NCBI GenBank assembly: GCA_040954595.2 | Contig: CM082576.2 | Coordinates: forward strand, 3,596,001-3,660,000 | Length of the DNA: 64,000 bases | Source of the DNA: Balanoglossus misakiensis | Lineage: Eukaryota; Hemichordata | Reading direction: 5' to 3' | Part shown: positions 25,304-40,300 of the stretch, in pieces | Position numbering within the stretch: the stretch's first letter is position 1 | How the letters are laid out: each line of letters opens with the position of its first letter | The notes under the pieces: model-generated | What the model saw: the letters and a program-made list of their open reading frames with translations, nothing else | Told to the model about the DNA's origin: nothing | Database searches by the model: none | Position numbers and translations under genes: made by a program

Positions 25304-28300
25304 GTAAGAAAATATCCCACTTCGATATTCATCCCACATACACACTTACGAAAAAGTGATCAAAATGAGGTAAAATTGCTTAACTCAGATGTGTGCAGTT
25401 CAGCTAGCTAAAATACCACGATTGAAACTTTCAGCCAACTCTTTTGCGTATACCTGTGACATACTAACCAAATTTCGAAACACAATAAATCCCGTTTCTT
25501 TGAGAGTCCAATCCACTTATGGTCTTGATAGGGCTACTCTTTCCCCGGTGATAGTGTCGAGTCTCAGCGTTTACACAAACGATTGTGTGTATTTGTAGCC
25601 TAATCTACTTAAGGGGGAACACTTGATTTTATTTTGAGAAAATGCTACCATTTCAAGTGGCTGTCCTTGTTTATTCTGCATCCAGATACCCAAACAACGG
25701 ACGTTGTGACCAAAAACAATGCGCTATCTTCGGCGTGAAACAAGATCGACGACACACAAAAAACTCAGCCAACACCACCATCAAAAAGTTTTATTTTTGC
25801 GCGGAAACTTTTTTGTTCGCTCGCTCCAAAACACCGAAGAAATAAAAGAACAACAAGTTGCCCGCGAGATTCTTGCCAGTTTGCCTTTCACAGAGACTGT
25901 AAGTAACCCGATCTTGGAATAAGGCCCCCGGCGGTGAATTTTCACTAAACGATCCAAGCGCGCTTATTGAAAGTTAATAGTTTGGCTAACATTATCGCCG
26001 TGTACCCCAGACACTGTTGGAAGATGGGGCCTGAATTGTAAACAGATCCAATGAGCTTAAGTACCTGGGCAGACGAAACGCTGTGAATGCAAACAGGTAA
26101 CCGATAAATCAGACAGTGACCATAATAATATGCAATACAATTAAATTTTCTCAAGAAGGACGTGAGGATGGGGAGTGAGAAAGGTAGGCCTCCACTTTCG
26201 GTTTTCGAATTGTGATATAGAAAGCGTAATTCGTGAACTCGATTTGCCTTTTTTACCGAAGCCAAAGCCTGGAAATGGACGGATGATTCATGCAAACAAC
26301 CGATCATCATTCTGATAACCCATGTATAAGATGCGATGACTAGCAACGTTGTTGTACTGGCGATGAAGCCATAGTTTGGTTAAAGCGTTGGGTATCGGTC
26401 TGATTGGTCGATCAGCTAATTGGAAGTTTGACAGATTTTGGCATGTTTCTGACTAAGTCGCAAATTACGAATTTGGTGATATAATTCACGTTTGGTACTA
26501 ATGATTCACGGCTCGGCAATATCGCACCGCCTTAACAGGAACATAGACGGCAGATCCCCCACCAATCATTTTAATTGTTCATTTCTCTTTTGAGGAACGG
26601 GGCTTTAAAGGTCTGTTTTGTGTACACGCGAATTCCAACAGCGCATACACATAGTGTTGGTTTCAGAACGCTCGCCGAGCGATGCACAAGTCGTGTGCCA
26701 CTGATTCCGTCTCCCGTCGGCAATCCACGTGTCGGGATTTCCTGCAGCGATGGGGTGTTAAATGGCTGGTTTATTTTCAACAAGTTTTTCTTTTCAAGTG
26801 ATTGACAAAACAATACAAGGAGGATGTTTGGAAACAATAAACGAGTAAATTGGAGCTAATCTTCGGCGCGTTTCGGCATTATTGAGACGAGTGGAAGTGT
26901 GACTCCGTGGGTAGCCGTTGGGTGTTCACTTCTTGACACGTGACGGCGGAAGCACGCAACGAAATGTTTCCAATAGGGAAAGATTTATTAATAATGATGT
27001 CAATTTCCATAATCGTGAAAAACGCTTATCTCTTAAAATCACCAGTCGGCTAAATTAGCGCGACTGTTTTTTTCTTTGGCGGGATTGGGGACTCAGACTG
27101 ACGCTGCAGAATGTATTTTGCACGTCGACGCGGAGCCTGTAAATATGAGATCAAATATAGCTTCTTTTCGCGAAACGGTACAACATCGCAAAAATGGGGA
27201 TAGAATCACCGTGACCGAAATATTTCAGATTTTGTCAGAAGTCTTTTTCCTGTAATTTCTTGAACTTTCTTCCTCACAGACAGACCGTACTCACATGACT
27301 TCGCCAAAACGACACCATGCATACACAAGCAAAGCACAATCACCGCGCCATGTATGGTTTGGGGACTTAATGAAAGTTATCAAATTTTGCGCTTGCGATT
27401 ATATAATTTGCATCGATTTGGGGTCCCACAGTCGTTTTCTGGTTGGACGAACTGGGCATCAGATAAGAAATCCGACCGTTATAAAATTACGTTCGTGATA
27501 GTCAAGTATATAGGTTTGAGTCGTGTCCGTCGCAAGCATTCGCTTCAACATGCGACTGGGAGCCATTCCATCGGACTTTGCGAGCGATGCATGAACCTGT
27601 TATCTCTTAAGGATGACAGTCGCAACAACCAGCGTTGTCGTGTGAATTCATATTCCACATGTTCACCGTCTTACGATCAGGTAGATTTGGGTCGTCTAAA
27701 ATGCCCCGAACTGATTTTTTACAAAGGTATATTTTGCGACAACAGTTGAACACGTATACTTGCTTCAGTGCTATGCGGTGCGATTATTGTGCATGGCGTT
27801 ATCCGTACGAAAATGCACTGACGGTGACCAAACGGTTGTTTAATCATATCTAGCCAAATAAAAACTACACGTATTAACCTATTTGTATACTAATTAATAT
27901 TAAAAACTAAAACTAAAATAATTAAACATTTTAAAGGGGGTATGGGCACAGTGCAGTTCATATACTTACAAAAGCCGAATTGTTCCGAAAAAATGCGGAA
28001 ACCATACCGTCCAATGGCATTGCTAGCTTCGTTCGTTTTCTGATGTGACAAGGTTTAAGAAACGTAATCAAATAAGTTTCTATGGCGTTTGATGTCGTTT
28101 GCTCTTAAGTTTTCCTTATGAATAAAATATAGCTCTCTGTTTATACTCCCAGCCCTGAACGCCCCAGCACGGCAGTCCGTGTCTTATGATGGCGTGAAAG
28201 CTATTCCTTGAATCGTTTTTATTGAAAAATCCCAATTCCTAAGTAAATGCATTGTCTGTACGTCTCTTTCTCTTTCCATCCACCTCTCTCTCGGCCTTTT

Positions 28301-31300
28301 CGTCTCGGGCGTTTTTGTCAAGCGTCTATTTGGTTTGATTGATTGACTGACTGACGGACTGCACTGCGAGTGAAATTGACAAAGCCCGGCATAGAGTAAT
28401 ATCAATTGGCTATTAATTTGCACAATGGAGTGTCGGAATTTGTTTTGACGAAAAGTCGACGGCGAAACTGACCTCACTCGATTTTGCTCGCTTAAAAGAG
28501 ATGACGTCTCTCTGTCAATTTCACGCGATCAGTCGATCGATTATTTTCGAATGTTGATTTCGTATAGGTATTTGGCGGCTGAAAAAGCGAGTCATTGGTC
28601 GCCGGGGTTCGATTCTGCCCCCCCCCCCCCCCGTTTGTTTTTTTATTCACCGCGCAAATAAATGCAAAACGCGTGGCATCCACCCAACGACATATCCTCT
28701 GGTGGCATTTTAGTGGTAATAAAACTTTGATATACTGATTAAAATTTCAAAGATCTCAGATCCAATTTATGTAGAAGAGCCGGTCGGAGCAGGCGCGGTA
28801 GCTTCAATTCTGGCGTGGGGGGACATTAACATACGGCGTTGTTGCATCGCTCCAGTGCAAAGCCAATTGCTATCAAGCTACACGTACAGCCCTTCGCTGT
28901 CAGTTAAATTGATCAAATTGTGCCGATCACACAGTACTTGTATATTTAGGAACTTGTCAGTATTATGGAACTGGAAGGCAGCCACACTATGCTGAAACCA
29001 GCAGAATTCGACTCCAGCTACACGTATTTAGCTTATCAACAGCCTGGTAAATATTTCCAAACTTATTTCTCTTCCTCTTCCTCCGTTCTGTCGTTTTGTT
29101 TTCGTGGCAAGACTTCGATCTGTGATCGTTTGATATAATCTCACTTATCTTATGAGGTTGTTATGGATGCTGTAGGCTTGAGCTGAAGTTTTGTAATTTT
29201 ACACTTCGCATCGGATGGTTCATTTTTTTCCGTAATTCGCGTTTTGCTGGAGTTCGAAAACGGTAGGCACAAGAGAAGAGATAAACCGAAATCGAATTCT
29301 CTCTCTCTGTTCGAAATCTCCCTCTCGATTCGAAATCTCTCTCTCATATCTAAGATTGCGAGTCAGTTGTCCCCTCCATTTAATGCACTTTCATAGCCGT
29401 TTTCAGTTCTTTATTCTGAGCATTCACAGTGTATGTTCAGGGGAAACTGAGCGCCATTATCGACAGTGGGAGAGTAAGTGTTCGAAGTAACACAAGGCGC
29501 CGAGCGCGCCTCGTCGCATAAAACTTTCATGGCTCTCTTGTGGACAGGCATTTATTTAACTTGATTTCAACCCTGCTTTCGGCGACTGCTGACTTATTGC
29601 TTTTTTTCTTTTCTTCACCATATACTCTTTATCCGAGCAAAGCGACAAATAAACGGTTTCTTATTTTAATCCACCAGTGAAAATATGCCAAGCGGGAATA
29701 GTTGTGTCGTGTGTGTTTGAATCATATTTTGAGCTCGGCTGATATCAGATGGAGATGTGTTTGAGCGATGCGGCGTCGACGTGCGTGTATCGCTTAACCG
29801 CATCTAATGGAAAACACATAGCAGGGTTTGATCCTCTAATGGAGAAGGCAGATACGACGGCAAATCCTCAGAGTATTTTCAAATAAATGATGAATTGGAC
29901 AATATGATAGTCTTATGTCTAATTTCACAGACGGTGGCGAATTTCCGAGCTAACTCGCCAGGTTCGCGTGTTCCATTTTAAAAATCCACAAAATAGCAGA
30001 TTGATGTGTGTGACACCGTCACGAAAAACACAACTTTTCCTTTTTGTAAAAAAAAAATTCTGAAGACCAATGAACCAGAAACGATTGATGGATCTTCGAT
30101 GAAATATTTGAAATATAGAACGACTCGGAAGTACCAGGGTCGGTACTCCCGGTAAAAGCGAGATAATTATCAGTCATGTCCACACGTCAAAACTCATCGA
30201 GTGTATTTGCGTTCATCCGAGTATGCACAATTGTTTTGGCTGACGGATTCCAGCGCAGTGCCTAAATGTATATCTGATATTTATCTTCTTTCTTGAAATA
30301 ACAAAAACTAACAAAAACAACACAATTCTTTTTTTCATTTGAAAGTACTCGAGAGAAATGATAAATTCGTTCGAACGACCCTGTAAGAGTCTGGCGAAGG
30401 GCATAAAACGCATGAGATGTAAAGCGTCTTTTTCTCACTTGACATGCCAAGTTATATTGAAACACCCTAATTATCACCTCTTAGAACACTTTATAAAATC
30501 AACCGCTGTAATTTAAAAGTAATATTTCATTCCTTGGTTTATTTTCGGCGCATTGTTATTTTCCTATCAGGATCAAAGATATGTCTGAACGGACCATGAA
30601 AGTCTGACATAAGTGTGAGCATGGTTTGATCTCCTTCGAGTTTTTATTAAATCGAAAGAAAAACAAATATATACCAAATGAAACGAACTTGTACTCTATA
30701 GTCTTTCTTAAAGGGTAAATTTTCTTAAAGGGACAATTACTGGTTCTAGTAATAAATAGGGTTGACATATGCGGTGGAAAGCCTTCGTTTTCTATTGAAA
30801 TGTGTAAAAAGTTGATTAAAAGGTGAATTTTAGTTTCTAGCGACAAATGAGTGAAGTTGCCCATCCCGTGGAAAGCATCAGTCCAAATCAAGTCGTTGAC
30901 TTGAAACTCGAATCACGCGGGACAAGAGTTGCAAAAAGCCCCGCATAGGATGAAAATAGGCGTATAAACTGTGCACGTTTCATTTCAGGGGAAGGCCCGG
31001 AAGGAGCGTTTAAAAAGTTAAAGCCGAGCGACGGTACGGCGCCCAGTGCCTCGGCACCGACGGGCAGTGCCGGAGCGGCGACGGGACCGAGTCATTCCAG
31101 TTCAATTAGCGGCAGTTCAAGCGGAGGGACAACCTGTCCGACACCGGCCAGGCGCCGGCATCGCACCACGTTCACCCAGGAACAGCTGCAGGAGTTGGAG
31201 TCGGCCTTCGCCAAGAGTCACTACCCTGACATCTACTGCCGAGAAGAGCTAGCCCGAGTGACCAAGTTAAACGAAGCAAGAATTCAGGTAAATACCCGCG

Positions 31301-34300
31301 TTAACACTTGGATTCGATCATCTCGTCTTGAGTAGAGTCTGGCCATAGTATTGCACAGAAACTTAGAAAATTACAATTCCTTTGAAAACCCTTGCCAATA
31401 CACATTGTTTTCGGTGAAAATTTTGAACATTCTGTATATACAATGGGCCGCGGAACGTCGCTCCCAAGAAAGGTGCCGAAATTCTACTTATCTAAAATCT
31501 CGGAAATCAAGAAGGTATGGGTCAAATTGGGAGAAATGCGGTCAGAGCAATCGGCTGTGAAGAAAACACTGAAAGTTTTCGTTGTTTGTATGTCCACTGA
31601 CAGAAAACATATGATTCCCTTTGTTTCTGGTTATAGACCCTGAAATGTCTTATCATAAACGTTGATCAGTTCAATGGCATTGCCGCTTCAAAAGGTACCA
31701 AGAACGTAAACGTGTTTAATCATACTCGAAAGAGGGAGACTAGAGAAAAATGACAATTATGTCACACTTGTGAAATCGTTGTTAAAATAAAACATTCAAT
31801 GTTGCCAGGGACAGTTTCCAATAATACCAACGGATTGTTGATAAAAATTTGGATTTCGGCAGATGGGGACGTGATCCCTTGCAAAAATGTTATATCACTC
31901 CAAAATGAAATCTTGCTTGTAGTGAAACATCACAGAACTAGTTGTATGGGGAAGGGGGAATCAGATATTGACAATGACGTAAATGTGTCGTAAAACGAAC
32001 ACTGTTAGGCCAGGCCATGTCAATATAGGACCCAGTGGAAACTGTGATTTACCATTTCTGTTTGAAAACACTTTTACTGTTACGTCTGCGGTAATAGTTT
32101 ATTTCCCTGGCTTTGTTTGAAATATACCTGCCAAAAATACACTGGCTGACCCCTCGTCGATGATTTAACCCTAAGACGTGTTCTTATTCTGGCTGATCAC
32201 GTTTTCTTGTGAACTGCTAAAATGTTTGGCTGGCCCTGAGAGAAGGGGGAAGCCACGGCGAATTGGGCTTTTAGCGGTAGTGGGTTCTTAGCAAGCAGTG
32301 ACCGCATTTGATACTGGATAGCCCCGTAAAGTAATGTTTGTATAGAAGAGTCTTTTATGTATTCTGTCTCCCAAGAGTTCACCTGTAGGTAATGCACTGC
32401 GCCGGATGCAGCGCTGCCAACTCGCATTCACATCATCGCATCGACATTTCTGCGAGCCGCACACTCTCAACGAGATCTGCTTACGCGATCCATCGCGCCC
32501 TTGCTTTTCTTCCCGCCTTTATGCATTCGTCTCATGGAGGACTTTTTAACAGATAGATGTTCCGGCGCGCTGGGTGATTTGACAGGGTCCTGAAAGTTCG
32601 GGAAGTGGGCCCGTTTGAAGAGAGCACCGACTTGACAATTTGCTGTTTTGCGTTAGAGGGCTCCGCACAGGTAGTCACCCGCGATTCAGCGCTTGATGAA
32701 GCTGTCTCTCTCTCTCTCTCTGTATGTTGTGCGCGCTACTCTGTCGGCGTAGCAGAGGTCGTGGCCTGTGACCGGAAAAATTCAGTTGAATGGTAGAGTA
32801 CCCCGTTAGCGGCTCCACCACTCAGAACCAAATGAATATTTTGCTCGCAAGGATTGCTCTGCGCGTAAACAACCGACATTAATTAATGGCCACACACGTT
32901 TTATTCGTTCCATTACATCCAACACCGGGCTACAGATATCAACTGAAAACCTATTCTATGGTTTTGCCGCTATGTGAAATGTGAAACACTGAAAAATAAA
33001 ATATTTTTCTTCAAAATCTAAACGCCTAAAGTAAAATGATAAATACAGTTATTAGACCAACATACACCAATCTTTAGTGCGAGCCACTTCATTCAAGATT
33101 TTGAACGAAATATTGACTGAAAAATCTGATCATGCCAGATGCCAATATCAGACAAGTGACCAGTCTGTTATGTTCATCCTTTTTCGTTGTGATTTTCAAT
33201 AGTGTCTAAATTTAAATTAAATGGAATATTTAAGCTTAGATCGATCTCAAAGATCAAAGTGACAAGTGAAATTTGAATGAGCGGAGAATAAGAGAAGGAT
33301 AATTCAGTCCCGATCATCGCAACATTGTTTGAAAATCAAATATATTTAGTACCGATAATTTGATCCATTAAAACCGTGCTATACGAATGCATGCACATAC
33401 TTGGTCCATGTAAAGTCAATATTTATACCCGATAATTCTCATAGAGTACTATGAGAAAATAACTCCACGAGAACACCTCTAATCCGATTTTAAATACAGC
33501 AATTTGTCAGGGGAAAACAACAGATAACCGGTTGGGTAGGGGTGGCAATTAATAGCCGTGTAACTCGATAAGAGAGCTGATGAAAACAGATATACCCCCA
33601 CGACATTTGCTCTCGATATTTACCGGGGGTGTTTGGTTTCGACGCTGGCTGCCCGTCGAAATATCTGAGTTTTTATTTACACCGGGTTAAGATACTAGCA
33701 CCGATACACGCGATAATCGCGCGGATCGGTTTCCCCACCTGCGGGAATTGGAGATGTCGGGCCGGTGCCAAATTAAAACCCGCGTTTTCTGCTACTGTCA
33801 AAATCGTTCTGGGTGACGCCTGTCCTCAACGGGTATAGGCCATTCCCTAGATGTGCTGCCATCTATATGTATATTCTGGAGTTGGATAGCTAGGTTTGTT
33901 ATGTCAATGTGACCATGCACCATACTGTTTCTCTTTCAGTATATACGAAAATAAAATCATCAGTCATTTTAAAAGTGTGATACAGATGAAAAAAAAGTAT
34001 ATATAATGCTGTTACGATTGAAGCAATTTAAATTTCACAATTTGCCTGACCAAACGTTGAGAAAAATACCCTCGGAGAAGGAGATGGAAAATACATTCGC
34101 TTTTTATCATTTTTGATAGCTGGTAAGCAGCTTCACTACATTAGACCCTGCATAACTGAAAAGTACAATTACCCCAGGAAAGTATACAAAAATTGATGAC
34201 CAAAATTATTTCATGCTTCCTGTGAGACATATACTTACACAGACAAGTGGCTCGCGACTAAACATGCATTCTGCTCAATTCTTTACACCGTTTAATTTTC

Positions 34301-37300
34301 GAAGATACTAGTGGGGGATGCAATCTGCGATGGAGTTTTAAAATTTTTGCAATACACTCCGCAATCTCCCGGGACCGAACCTCAGCGACAACTGCGAAAG
34401 CGTGCCGGGCCAGAAGTAGCCGCGGAGAGCGCTGTCAAGGAGAGCTGCATAATGGGACGCTGAAACAATTGAGCGCTGTAGAGTTAGTGCCGGCTAATGG
34501 CGGCCTTTGCACGGAAGGTAGCAGAGCGGAAACGTCCTAGCTAAAAGCAGCGCGCGGAGAGAGAGAGAACAAAAAATGTTCCAAGTCGCGAGGTTGAATT
34601 CTTAAATGGATAGAGACAAGATGCACACACAAGCAATTACCGAGTAAAAACAAGATACACAACAAATGTAATATTAAATTTATAATAACTATGTGATTAT
34701 TAAATCCATATTTGTCGTTTATTGAGTGTTATTAACCCGGGGAAGGTATTTAGTATTCACTGCGTAGTCAAATGTGTTAAATGGATATGATGAAATGAAC
34801 ATGTCAAATTGAATGACGGCTTACGTCACGCACACTCCATGATGTAGCGCTTCACCCAGACGCTCAATCCCCATCTCTCCATGTTAGTTGGCAAAAAAAT
34901 CGGTTTGCATTTTGTTGATTTGAGGTTTTGAGTTTTCAAATTTATAAAAATGTTTACAACTATTAACATTCTCAAGACAAGATTTCTTAAATTTCAAAAC
35001 AAAAATGATACTGAAATCGCGTCTAGTCGTTATTTCAGTTGATAGTCGAACGAGTATACCCTAAAACATAAACGAAAGAGAACCTAGAACTTTTTGGGTT
35101 GTGTAGCAATTGTTTTCTTAATAGTATTGAAACTACCGGTATATTGTGCATTTCCTAACAGGTTGGCCAGCCACTTCACGTTCACGCCACTGCACACAAA
35201 CTTTGCGCACGTGCGGGGGCCAAATCTCGCGAGTGCCTCCCTATGCACGTTTTGGCGCACAAAAGAGAGGGGGATAGTTTTAGCCTTTGTTCGGGCCACA
35301 ATAGAGCACCGCTGGAGTCTTGCCGTACATTTACCGCAGAGAAGTGGTTTGCTCGCTGTCTGCCACTACAATTGACTCGTCAATCTCTCTCCCCCGATCA
35401 CTAAGTACATTTTTATTGAGCAACACCATCCAGAACAATGGCCCATTTTTCGAACTCGCTAAAAAATCTGTCCGGTCTTGTTTTGAAACAAGACAGGAAT
35501 TTTTCGCAGTACAGTACATACGGGCAATCCCGTTGTCACATCAGCTACCGTCCTCCGAAAAGTGTACAGCGCATAGGTAATTGCAGTACAAGTAGCGGCA
35601 AATGAAATACTTATAATTATTTAATAATAATAATACCACAACCCTATTAATAATTTTCGCTGATAATCGGATCAAAACCCTTCCCGAGACGGTTTACAGC
35701 GCAGCCTCTTTTAACTATAGGTGTACGACATTAATCTGTTTAAAATGAGAGCTTAACCTCTGAAACAGTTTACGCTAATTATCTGATTTTTGTTGATTTC
35801 CAACCCTGTCTGTTGTCTTCAATCACCGTAAACAACGAAGCGCTGATCGTCGAAGCGTCACCAGTTTATGAACGAGACAGACACTACACAGTTCACGGTA
35901 AATTGTCCGCGTCAAATTGATTACGCGTGAATAAAACGAAGTGGCTGGACTGCCGGGATCGGACTGTCGCAAAACCGATACAATTGAATAAGGCTTCTGT
36001 ATAAAGCATTCTGCAAATCGGTTTAAACCAAACGCCAGCGAACGCAAATCTTGTTCCGGTAGTACGTGTACAGTACACGTATATCTGTGGCAGTTTGCTA
36101 AAGAATGCCAACGTTGCTCCTGTTTTGATATTAACAGTGGTGTAGGCACCTTGACACGCCCATTGCGAGACACCTCTTACTTATGAGTTGTGTGATCGAC
36201 AAATCGATATATCGATTAAATTAAGTTTATCGATTTAAGTGGACGTTTATTTTGTTGAAAATGGAACAAGTTCAGCTGAATGCAAAATTTTACTGAATAT
36301 GCACACCCGGGTTTCAAATAGTGCTGACTAACCCAGGTGTAAATTTGTGAACATGGCTTTTTTTTTTTACAAACCACGGGAACCTGATCAACATTGACTC
36401 CGAAATCCTCTGCATATGTGCACTGTGAGACAGCGTGTACTCGGGCTATTTACGAAGGTTAAATGTTGACATTACTTTTGCATGAGGGCCGATGGCCTTA
36501 GAACGCCGCAAGTTGTACCCGTATTCCCTTCTGGCAATGCTGAACCCAAGTTCGCAATCGGTATTCAGTTTTCGCTGTCAAATCTGTATATGCAAATGGC
36601 ACTCAATGGCAGGAAACAGACTGAAGTTTGGTACCGAGTCATGTAATTGTTTAATTCGCTTTAAACGTTATTAGAACAACCACTCTTCGATTTCGTATTT
36701 TAAACGCTGAGAAAAATGCTTTTCTCCACGTGAGGGGGGGGGGGGTGGCTTGCTGTACAGTAACGGGCAGGTATACCCTATGGATGTTTCTTTGAATGAT
36801 GGGAGTGTCGCAAGTCTACATTTTTGGCCAATGTTGGTGCCATCGTTTTAAGTCTACCAAATGTTGGGCCAAAGGTCAAATGCAGAACCTAAAGTCAAAA
36901 ATACATTTTATTAAAAGTCCCTTGACTAAAAGGCTACATGGGGTGACAGTGGGAGCCCGGGGGTGTCAATACTATGGTACATAAATGTACATAATTTCAA
37001 TGGGAGTGCCCGGGGGTTTTCCTCTTTGAACATCAAGGCAAATAAGCGGGTGCATATTGGTGGACGAGCGATTGATCTTGACAATGCCATCTGTCAGTTA
37101 AGATGGTGATCAAGTATTGGGAGGAAAATCGTGGTCGCCGTGCATACATCTTACGGAGATATAGTCTTAGAGCTTTCTAGCACCAATATCAACGCGAAAT
37201 ACCAAATACCAACGAGAATAAGGCACCCAAACACTTTCTTGTCTGTGTGTTGTGCATCAGCTGCAAGTTCTTTCAAGTGGCAACTGATGAGCAAATTTCA

Positions 37301-40300
37301 CTTCTGGAAACAGGAAATAAACTCTCGGGGAAAAATGACCCGACGAAATTTTGAACCGGAAAGCCATGAAGACAGCATCATTGCATGATCATATGATGAC
37401 TCGATGAATCACCGCGTCCAAGACACGACTGTCATACTTGATGTGGTTCATTTCCATGACAACAGAGAGGACAATCTGGCGGTTTGAAGAGCGCGTAATT
37501 GTGGCAGCGGAAACAAGGTACAAGGCTGGTCCACCAACGCGTGACCTCTGACCCCGGTGATGAAGCGTGTGGATGAATCCGCTCGTCCCGCGCAGTCCAG
37601 GTGGAATTCGCTGATGGGTTAGTCACGCAACGTGACAAATAGAAAGAAGCCAGTCATTTTAGCTTTTGTGTATTTAATTATCGGTCATTCTTTTAAACGC
37701 GGCCTTTCCTTGCAAATCAAAAATACGTGCAAAATACCACTGCGTATCATCCGTGCTTTTTAGCCGCAGGTTTAATCAAGTAAAAAAACAACCATTCAAA
37801 ATGTGACAGGCTCTGATACAAAAAGATATATTGTTTACAAGACTTCATGTCGGATTCGATCAAAAAACTTGAAGCGCACCCGGTCAATGACATTTCTAAA
37901 CACACAACCAACACGTTCAACAAGGAGGCCATTATCACAAACTTGAACGAAATTAGCACCGTTTGGCAAGAGATGTTGTACTTTACCCTTCGTAAAAAGG
38001 GGAAACTTGTAATATATCTGAATGGGCTGAGTTTTTGAAATGTAACATATCTGCTAATTGAAATGGACATCGTTCTGTGATCTGAACCCCCAACATTGTT
38101 TTCTGAGCCGAACGCATGTGGCGATCTTGCACGCCACAGCGCACGCTTCACATGTGCGTATCATTTCTATACGCTCGCGTATTTGTACAATTTGTTGGTC
38201 GCCATTACGCGCGCGTGCAGGGTTTCCAAAGTAACCAAATCAACGACGAGTTTATTGGGGGTCTTTTGGGCGAAATTAGGAAAATAGCCGTTTAACCGGG
38301 CCGGGTAAACGAAGTAACAGTGGCCGCCCTAATCAAGTCACTTTACGGTTAAATCGAATGTCGTTATGTGGTACGGGGAAGGACGAGGTGGCAGTGCAGA
38401 GCAGAGCCGGAGCGGCTCGACGTTTTTTTTGCGGGTTTGCGCTTTGTCGGGCTGAGCTCTCGATGTCAGACCGGCGTGGTCAGCGGAAGGTTTTCGGCGC
38501 GAAAGTCTCGATGTCTTCGTTTTAATATTTGTTTAAGACTTGTTTAATATTCGGCATGCCTAGCCCAGGGGGATAATTGATGCGTTGCATGACTAATAGA
38601 TTGATGAAAGACTCAATGCTGCTGATGAGGGCGACACGGTGGTAATTTGAAGAAAAACTGAACAGAGCCGAGGTCTATTAGCGAGCTGCCACTCTTCATT
38701 TGTGAACCTTATTCTCAAGGGTGCCGTCTAATGTTTAGTCAAAAAATTACAGATTTTCTGAGAAGCCTCCATCCTGGAGTTTTTTCTCTCCTCCGCGCAG
38801 CCCTCGCCGGCGACCACTGCGCAAGTCCTCTTCGCGTCATTTGCATAATTGAAGGGGAGGGTGGCCCTGATCGGTAAAGCTTTTAAAAACCTGACGTGTC
38901 TGCCGTTTTCATGTAAATACAACTCCCAGTCGGCAGATTTTGTATCTCTCTGCGATGGTTTCGGAAGACGGGCTAATGGAGTGGCTAAAAAGCTTTTCCG
39001 ATCCCTAGTTCTTACCGACAGTTCCACTGTTTCTCCCCATTTAGACACATTTAATCGTCGGCTTTGGTTGAATACCAGAACGGCCGCTCTCCTCATAGTG
39101 TCTGTCTGTCTCTCTCTCAGACGCGCATCTTGAACGGCCACTTCACGGACGCAACAAAATGTCTGGGCAGAAAAAAATTCAAAAGCGGAGGGGGGGGGGT
39201 AATATGGGCGGTTTTGTACAGAACAGCACACAGACTCCATCGGAAATATTGTGGATGTTGTACACGGTTTGCTTTACGGGGTGCTATCCCTCTAAATACG
39301 CAAATCACATATACATGTACATTCGCAAATATATTCAAATTGAAGGTTTGGTCACGAACAAATAGTAAATTAGTACAAGATATCTGCCAGATAATCCTAC
39401 GTTTGTCCCTGGTTGTAAACTGTTTGACGGGGGTGAAAAGTTGATCTTTATGTCGCGTGGCAAGTTGTAGACTGGCTTACACCGCGCGATGCGCGCGTAA
39501 ATAGGCAAGAACAAAGGCTCCCATAATGGTACAAAACACGGCCGCTTTGAGACCTCTTGCCTTTGTGCTCTTGTCAATAGCTCCATTAGTCTCTAACTGT
39601 CTCTTTTTAGCAGTTTAGAAAAATCTGTTGATCTGCTATCCCTCCCTTTCTTCACAACTGCCGCGATGTTATCCAGGGGAGAGAGAGAGAGAGAAAGGAG
39701 GAGAATGCTCGCCGTCATACAAAGACTATACGAACGCAATCCGACGTGGAACGACAAAACCTTATATACATGTACACGGGCTGAGAATTGGCTGAGCGTC
39801 CAACGCATCCAGCGTGGCGCGTATATTTCACAATTGGTTTGACTGGTCGTGATTTCGTCTCTATCTCACCTGTAATCTAATAAGTCGTTATTAGAGGTTT
39901 CATTACAGTGATCACTCTTTTCTGGCTATTATCAAATGCAAACCATGCCCACTTGTACGTATCAATGCCAGTCTCCCACTCCGCTTTTATTGTATCAACC
40001 AAATGGGTAATACAATTGTGCCATTTTTAGTTGAATTCGCCATTAATAACAACCAAATCGCCGCTGTCAAGTGACGCGACGCGTGGTTTGTGTACGCCTC
40101 ACCGTTTTGCATCGACACCTCCGCCGCTCCGCGCCACCGACGACGCCTAACCTCCAAACTAAATGCGTCGAGAATCGGAAAAAGGATAAACTCGTCTCGT
40201 TTGTAGTGCCGGAATTTATTTTCTTCCGAATTTCAATAACAAGACAGGTTATGGGCAGAATGTGTAATCATCATGATAGAATGACAAGATGAGTGAGTGT

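Noticed and set aside
25642-27853. Short plus-strand frames in PROP1 intron 1
   Set aside because: None shows a family motif, and their edges lack matching splice sites in phase with the homeobox exon.
28560-28640. tRNA-like B box (GGTTCGATTC) beside the C15 run
   Set aside because: The flanking bases do not form a T stem, no acceptor stem or anticodon arm can be drawn, and the A box is poor.
38728-39240. 170-codon minus-strand frame in PROP1 intron 2
   Set aside because: No recognisable domain; it overlaps CT/GA and poly-G low-complexity DNA and has no splice or promoter context.
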